From Candidatus Gastranaerophilales bacterium HUM_12 (GTDB lineage: Bacteria; Cyanobacteriota; Vampirovibrionia; Gastranaerophilales; Gastranaerophilaceae), in NCBI GenBank assembly GCA_002102825.1, contig DABJ01000044.1, forward strand, positions 24,568-33,797: a stretch of DNA of 9,230 bases, in the 5' to 3' direction. A program made the position numbers and the translations under genes. This document shows, in pieces, positions 6,169 through 9,230 of this stretch (its first letter is position 1; the number at the start of each line of letters is the position of its first letter). The notes beneath the pieces are model-generated. The model ran no database searches and had not been told where the DNA came from. It saw only the letters and a list, made by a program, of their open reading frames with translations.

Positions 6169-6558
6169 CTATGGAGCAACCGGTGGCATAGCACCTGTTC
6201 CGGCTATTGCTGCTGCCATAGCTGCACCCATAAGGAATACAAATCCAATACCTGCTAAAATAGAAAGAATCATTATTGCTATATAAATATAACCAACCCA
6301 ATCAATTCTTTCGTATAATTCTTCGCCATCTGCCGCCTTGAATTTGCCAAGAGCAATCATAAAACCATCAATCAATGCCCAAATACAGCTAATTGGAGCC
6401 AAAAATCCAATAATTGTCATTACAAACATAATCCAAGCGGAAGTTGTTTTGCCTGTGTAAAATCTGTGAGCGCCTAATGAACCTAGTGCCCAACAAGACA
6501 TCATTGTAGCCATCCAGTTTTTACCAGCTAATTGTTGCGTGTCTAATTCTTCTGCCAT
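6169..6558 (-). CDS. TM2-domain integral membrane protein
   Basis: The 129-aa protein contains a TM2 domain (PF05154) at about 14-72: a first hydrophobic segment (about 14-30), the hallmark GSLGAHRFYTG at 26-36, a second segment (about 42-70) and the family-typical WALIDGFMIA around 60-69. After a short polar stretch (72-87) comes a third, Ala/Gly-rich membrane segment (about 88-119) and a Pro-containing tail, an extension beyond the bare domain. TM2 proteins are widespread in bacteria but their biochemical role is generally unknown, so no function is assigned. The start is well set by TAAAGGAGA six nt upstream on the minus strand. It has its own -10 and lies 91 nt downstream of dut on the same strand, so it may be transcribed alone or with dut. 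The bidirectional hairpin at 6112-6144 should end it. Confidence 0.87.
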   Translation of the reverse strand: MAEELDTQQLAGKNWMATMMSCWALGSLGAHRFYTGKTTSAWIMFVMTIIGFLAPISCIWALIDGFMIALGKFKAADGEELYERIDWVGYIYIAIMILSILAGIGFVFLMGAAMAAAIAGTGAMPPVAP

Positions 6559-6601
6559 AAAAAATCTCCTTTACTTAAATGCTTGTGAAAACTACACTTA
6601 C

Positions 6602-6607
6602 ATTATA
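6602..6607 (-). promoter_or_regulatory. -10 hexamer TATAAT for the TM2-domain gene, with two flanking CTCCATT repeats
   Basis: On the minus strand TATAAT occupies 6607 to 6602, giving a start near 6595 and a leader of about 36 nt with a good ribosome binding site. No recognisable -35 lies 16-18 nt upstream. Two exact CTCCATT copies (minus strand; plus-strand AATGGAG at 6611-6617 and 6640-6646) lie 29 nt apart, the nearer one directly upstream of the -10. Activator sites would fit a promoter lacking a -35, but this is speculative. Confidence 0.45.
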
Positions 6608-6649
6608 AATAATGGAGATTTAAATAAAATCATTCATTAAATGGAGTTA

Positions 6650-7087
6650 TTATTTCCCTGTTGAACCAAAACCTCCTTCTCCGCGGTCGGTGTCACTTAA
6701 TTCGGTAACAACTTCAATTTTTGCTTGTTCAACTCTTGCAATTACCATTTGTGCAATTCTTTCTTGTGGTTGGATTGTGTAAGCTTCATTTGAAACATTT
6801 GCAATTGGAACACAAACTTCTCCACGGTAATCTTCATCAATTGTACCAATACAGTTGATTAGTGTAATTCCGTGTTTGATAGATAAGCCTGAACGAGGTC
6901 TTACTTGGGCTTCGTATCCGTGTTCCAGTTCTATTTTCAATCCTGTTGGAATAAGTTTTCTTTCTAATGGTTTTAATTCAATTGGTTCAGAAATAGCTGC
7001 ACATAAATCCATGCCTGCTGCTCCCTCTGTTTGGTATTTGGGAACGTTAACGTTGTGTGCTAATCTTTTTATCTTTAAAACTGTCAT
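6650..7087 (-). CDS. dut: dUTP diphosphatase (dUTPase), trimeric type
   Basis: Dut hydrolyses dUTP to dUMP and pyrophosphate, keeping uracil out of DNA and supplying dUMP for thymidylate synthesis. The 145 aa match the homotrimeric all-beta family and all five motifs are present in order: I AAGMDLCA (23-30), II RPRSGLS (63-69), III GTIDEDYRGEV (81-91) with the water-activating D84 and uracil-stacking Y87, IV QERIAQMV (108-115), and V RGEGGFGSTG (135-144), the glycine-rich arm that closes over the phosphates. Nothing is missing, so it should be active in the cytoplasm. AAGGAG lies about 7 nt upstream of the start on the minus strand. It is divergent from lysS across a 130-nt intergenic region in which I could not identify its promoter with confidence, and it is followed by the TM2-domain gene on the same strand. 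Confidence 0.96.
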   Translation of the reverse strand: MTVLKIKRLAHNVNVPKYQTEGAAGMDLCAAISEPIELKPLERKLIPTGLKIELEHGYEAQVRPRSGLSIKHGITLINCIGTIDEDYRGEVCVPIANVSNEAYTIQPQERIAQMVIARVEQAKIEVVTELSDTDRGEGGFGSTGK

Positions 7088-7168
7088 ATACTCTCCTTTT
7101 CTCCTAACTCCTAGAAAATCCTAGCATGAAAATAACTATTTATCTATTCAAATAATTTTGTATATTCA

Positions 7169-7177
7169 TGGTACAAT
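7169..7177 (+). promoter_or_regulatory. Extended -10 promoter for lysS
   Basis: TGG directly followed by TACAAT (7169-7177) is an extended -10 element. The predicted start is near 7184, giving a leader of about 34 nt that contains AAGGA at 7204-7208. A -35 is weak: TTCAAA at 7147-7152 would need a 19-nt spacer. No T-box or other riboswitch-like leader fits in so short a distance. Confidence 0.55.
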
Positions 7178-7217
7178 CAAAGTACAGAGTTTAGTTTAAA
7201 TATAAGGATTGAAAAAT

Positions 7218-8723
7218 ATGACTCAAAAACCAGAAAAAAATCAAGAATCAGGCTCTTCACAAAGCCAGATTCGTAAAGTTAGAATTCAAAAAATGGAAAA
7301 CTTGAGAGAAAGAGGTCTAAATCCTTATCCTTATGGATATGACAAAGACATTATGGCTCAAGATTTGCAAGAAAAATATAAAGAATTACCTATAGGTGAA
7401 GAAACGGAAGATTTCTACCACGTTGCAGGACGTGTTATGGCAAATCGTAACACGGGAATGTTTATCGACTTGGTAGATGCTTCAGGAAAAATTCAAATTT
7501 TCTCCCATAAAGAAAACTTATCAGAAGAAGATTTAAAAACTTTAAAAACAATTGATATAGGTGATATTGTTGGTTTTTACGGCTCAGTAAGAAGAACTCC
7601 TCGAGGAGAATTGACAATCAAAGCTACATCTTTGAAAATTTTGTCAAAATCACTTCTTCCATTGCCGGAAAAATTCCACGGATTAACTGACGTTGAAACA
7701 AAATACAGACAACGTTATGTTGATATGATTGTTAATGATGATGTTAGACAAACTTTCAAAAAAAGAAGTTTAATTATCCAAAAAGTAAGAGAATATTTAA
7801 CCGGTTTAGGTTTTATGGAAGTAGAAACTCCTATGCTTCACCCTCAAGCAGGTGGCGCGAATGCAAGACCTTTCATTACTCACCACAATACTTTAGATAT
7901 GGATATGTATTTGAGAATTGCTCCGGAACTTTATTTGAAACGTTTGATGGTTGGTGGTGTAAGTGAAAAAATCTTTGAAATCAACCGTTCATTCCGTAAT
8001 GAGGGTATTGATACTCGTCACAATCCTGAATTCACTATGATGGAATTGTATCAAGCTTATGTTGATTATAACGATATGATGACTTTAACAGAAAACTTGG
8101 TTGCTCATGTTGCAAAAGAAGTTCTTGGTACAACAAAAATTACTTATGGCGAAAATGAAATAGATTTAACTCCTCCTTGGGATAGAAAAACTATGTTAGG
8201 TGCTGTTGAAGAGGCTACCGGTATTGATTTCAATAAAGTTGAAACAGTTGAAGAAGCTAAAGAAAAAGCAAAATCTGTTCATGTTGATGCAGATGATTGC
8301 GACAAATGGGGTCAAGTAATTGAACGTGTATTTGAAGAAAAAGTTGAACCTTCATTAATTCAACCAATTCATATTTACGATTACCCAAGAGATATTTCTC
8401 CTCTTGCAAAAGTTCATAGAGATAATCCAAGATTAACAGAACGTTTTGAAACTCGTGTTAATGGTTGGGAAATCAGTAATGCATTCTCCGAATTAACTGA
8501 TCCGATTGACCAAAGAGCAAGATTTGAAGCTCAAATGGCTGCAAAAGCTGCAGGTGATGAGGAAGCGATGCCTATTGATGAAGATTATATCTGTGCATTA
8601 GAGCACGGTGTACCTCCAATGGGTGGTTTAGGTGTTGGTATTGATAGATTGGTTATGTTGTTGACTAACTCCCCATCTATTCGTGACGTAATTGCGTTTC
8701 CAACATTGAAGAAAAAAGATTAA
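7218..8723 (+). CDS. lysS: Lysyl-tRNA synthetase, class II
   Basis: LysS attaches lysine to tRNA-Lys in the cytoplasm. From the ATG at 7218 the protein has 501 aa, normal for the bacterial class IIb enzyme. After a short Gln/Ser-rich lead (1-20) and a helix (about 18-33) comes the anticodon-binding OB-fold (about 66-145), then the catalytic domain with motif 1 around GFMEVETPMLHP (198-209), motif 2 FRNEGIDTRHNPEF (259-272) and motif 3 GLGVGIDRLVMLL (470-482). The lysine-site regions ANARPFITHHN (214-224) and NGWEISNAFSEL (415-426) are present. A longer frame opens at TTG 7209, but AAGGA at 7204-7208 abuts that codon, whereas it is 9 nt before ATG 7218; I therefore choose the ATG. The gene stands alone between the dut-divergent promoter region and its own hairpin terminator. 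Codon use shows nothing foreign. Confidence 0.97.
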   Translation: MTQKPEKNQESGSSQSQIRKVRIQKMENLRERGLNPYPYGYDKDIMAQDLQEKYKELPIGEETEDFYHVAGRVMANRNTGMFIDLVDASGKIQIFSHKENLSEEDLKTLKTIDIGDIVGFYGSVRRTPRGELTIKATSLKILSKSLLPLPEKFHGLTDVETKYRQRYVDMIVNDDVRQTFKKRSLIIQKVREYLTGLGFMEVETPMLHPQAGGANARPFITHHNTLDMDMYLRIAPELYLKRLMVGGVSEKIFEINRSFRNEGIDTRHNPEFTMMELYQAYVDYNDMMTLTENLVAHVAKEVLGTTKITYGENEIDLTPPWDRKTMLGAVEEATGIDFNKVETVEEAKEKAKSVHVDADDCDKWGQVIERVFEEKVEPSLIQPIHIYDYPRDISPLAKVHRDNPRLTERFETRVNGWEISNAFSELTDPIDQRARFEAQMAAKAAGDEEAMPIDEDYICALEHGVPPMGGLGVGIDRLVMLLTNSPSIRDVIAFPTLKKKD

Positions 8724-8745
8724 TTTTCTGCATTACTTAATAAAT

Positions 8746-8773
8746 AAAAGGAGAGATTTATTCTCTCCTTTTT
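8746..8773. terminator. Bidirectional terminator between lysS and the small exported protein gene
   Basis: AAAAGGAGAGA (8746-8756) pairs perfectly over 11 bp with TCTCTCCTTTT (8762-8772) around the loop TTTAT, followed by another T. On the minus strand the stem is followed by TTTTATTTATT, so the same hairpin can end the convergent minus-strand transcript. It lies 23 nt after the lysS stop codon. Confidence 0.9.
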
Positions 8774-8788
8774 GGTTGCAAAAATAAT

Positions 8789-8814
8789 CCTCCTGTATGT
8801 GTACTTACAAGAGG
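8789..8814 (-). terminator. Imperfect hairpin, possible terminator for the small minus-strand gene
   Basis: CCTCCTGTA (8789-8797) and TACAAGAGG (8806-8814) form a 9-bp stem with one mismatch and an 8-nt loop. Read on the minus strand it is followed by ATTATTTTT, so it could act as a leaky terminator before the stronger hairpin at 8746-8773. The rest of the gap (8815-8894) shows nothing I can name. Confidence 0.3.
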
Positions 8815-8894
8815 GCTTATAGAGTATTGAGATTAAGAATGTTTGGGGAAAATGTATATTTGTTTTACTTTGGATTATTTGTATAGATTTCTTT

Positions 8895-9149
8895 TTAATC
8901 AGCTATTGCTGAAATTAACATTGCAACTCCGGCAATTCCGGCTACCGCTGCAAGTGTTTTTGTTCTTTGTGAGGAACGACAATCAGGTCTAGGTAATCTA
9001 TGATTATCTCTTCGGCAATCATATCCTTGTTCATATCTAGGACAGTCCATTCTATTTGGGTTCGGATAATAATTTTTGTATCTTCCTGCTGCAAAGCATG
9101 GCGCTGTTATAGTTAAACAAAGTGCTGTTGCAATAACCTTTTTCATCAT
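8895..9149 (-). CDS. Small exported cysteine-containing protein with C-terminal hydrophobic segment
   Basis: I do not recognise this 84-aa protein. Residues 1-20 form a classical signal peptide: basic start MMKK, hydrophobic core, and an Ala-rich cleavage region CFA-AG, with cutting likely after A20 or A21. The mature part to about residue 64 is rich in Arg, Pro, Tyr and Asn and contains C36, C45 and C57; C11 and C18 would be lost with the signal. A small Ala/Gly/Ile-rich segment (65-83) containing GIAG could span or dock onto a membrane, leaving almost no tail. Expected location is the periplasm or outer face of the cytoplasmic membrane. The start is very well supported by AAAGGAGGT 5-6 nt before tandem ATG codons at 9149 and 9146. 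It is a single gene converging on lysS, with a possible TATAAA -10 upstream. No function is assigned. Confidence 0.8.
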   Translation of the reverse strand: MMKKVIATALCLTITAPCFAAGRYKNYYPNPNRMDCPRYEQGYDCRRDNHRLPRPDCRSSQRTKTLAAVAGIAGVAMLISAIAD

Positions 9150-9187
9150 AATGAACCTCCTTTTTCTTCTTCTATTTTCTTCCTACT

Positions 9188-9193
9188 TTTATA
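9188..9193 (-). promoter_or_regulatory. Possible -10 (TATAAA) for the small exported protein gene
   Basis: On the minus strand TATAAA occupies 9193 to 9188, giving a start near 9181 and a leader of about 32 nt that contains the strong ribosome binding site. No clear -35 is seen 16-18 nt upstream, and the surrounding sequence is so AT-rich that chance matches are likely. Confidence 0.35.
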
Positions 9194-9230
9194 GAACGAT
9201 TTGAATTTTAAAAAGTTCATTTTTATTTTG

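Noticed and set aside
6855..7124. 89-codon plus-strand frame opposite dut
   Set aside because: It overlaps the conserved dUTPase motifs on the other strand and has no initiation signal.
7088..7217. Riboswitch or T-box leader before lysS
   Set aside because: The leader from the predicted start point is only about 34 nt and contains no terminator/antiterminator pair or T-box sequence.
8839..8886. 15-codon plus-strand frame after lysS
   Set aside because: Only a weak purine stretch precedes it, there is no motif, and it is downstream of the lysS terminator with no promoter recognised.
1..9230. CRISPR arrays, insertion sequences, phage or conjugation genes, tRNA and rRNA genes
   Set aside because: No regularly spaced repeats, transposase-like frames, long inverted repeats, or cloverleaf/rRNA-like sequences were recognised on either strand.

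Overview
This is an AT-rich window (by eye about one third G+C) of compact bacterial chromosome. It holds ten protein genes in short transcription units and no sign of phage, transposon, CRISPR or defence genes. The taxonomic guess is a cyanobacterium-related, non-photosynthetic gut lineage (Vampirovibrionia/Melainabacteria, Gastranaerophilales). This rests on base composition, a prenyl synthase that reads like cyanobacterial/plant CrtE followed directly by a divergent-PAP2 membrane protein, and the overall style of the genes. It is an inference; a low-GC Firmicute or another AT-rich bacterium cannot be excluded from this window alone.

Region 1 (1-2435, plus strand) is a tight three-gene unit: rsgA (30S ribosome-assembly GTPase), an IspA/CrtE-type prenyl diphosphate synthase overlapping it by 14 nt, and a DivPAP2-family membrane protein overlapping the synthase by one base (TAATG). 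A strong hairpin terminator closes the unit. The only promoter-like element puts the predicted transcription start at the rsgA ATG, so the message may be leaderless. Region 2 (2451-2915, minus strand) is one unrecognised soluble protein of 154 aa that converges on region 1.

Region 3 (about 3020-6144, plus strand) is an operon behind a good sigma70-type promoter (TTGAAA-17-TACAAT). It encodes an OmpR/PhoB-type response regulator, a membrane histidine kinase with a large extracytoplasmic sensor and an altered ATP-lid G1 box, and TadA, the tRNA adenosine deaminase. The genes are 2-3 nt apart. Two hairpin terminators follow, the second working on both strands. The stretch before them carries a pyrimidine-rich CCTCC tract that could belong to a small RNA or a 3' UTR.

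Region 4 (6169-7087, minus strand) holds a TM2-domain membrane protein and dut (dUTPase). Region 5 (7169-8773, plus strand) is lysS (class II lysyl-tRNA synthetase) with an extended -10 promoter and a bidirectional terminator. Region 6 (8895-9149, minus strand) encodes a very small exported cysteine-containing protein with a C-terminal hydrophobic segment.

Most of the window is housekeeping: ribosome maturation, isoprenoid synthesis, tRNA modification and charging, and nucleotide-pool hygiene. One sensory system is embedded in it. I found no clearly novel system. The points most worth checking are the synthase/DivPAP2 pairing, the kinase G1-box changes, the possible leaderless rsgA message, the CCTCC-bearing transcript tail, and the two unrecognised small proteins.
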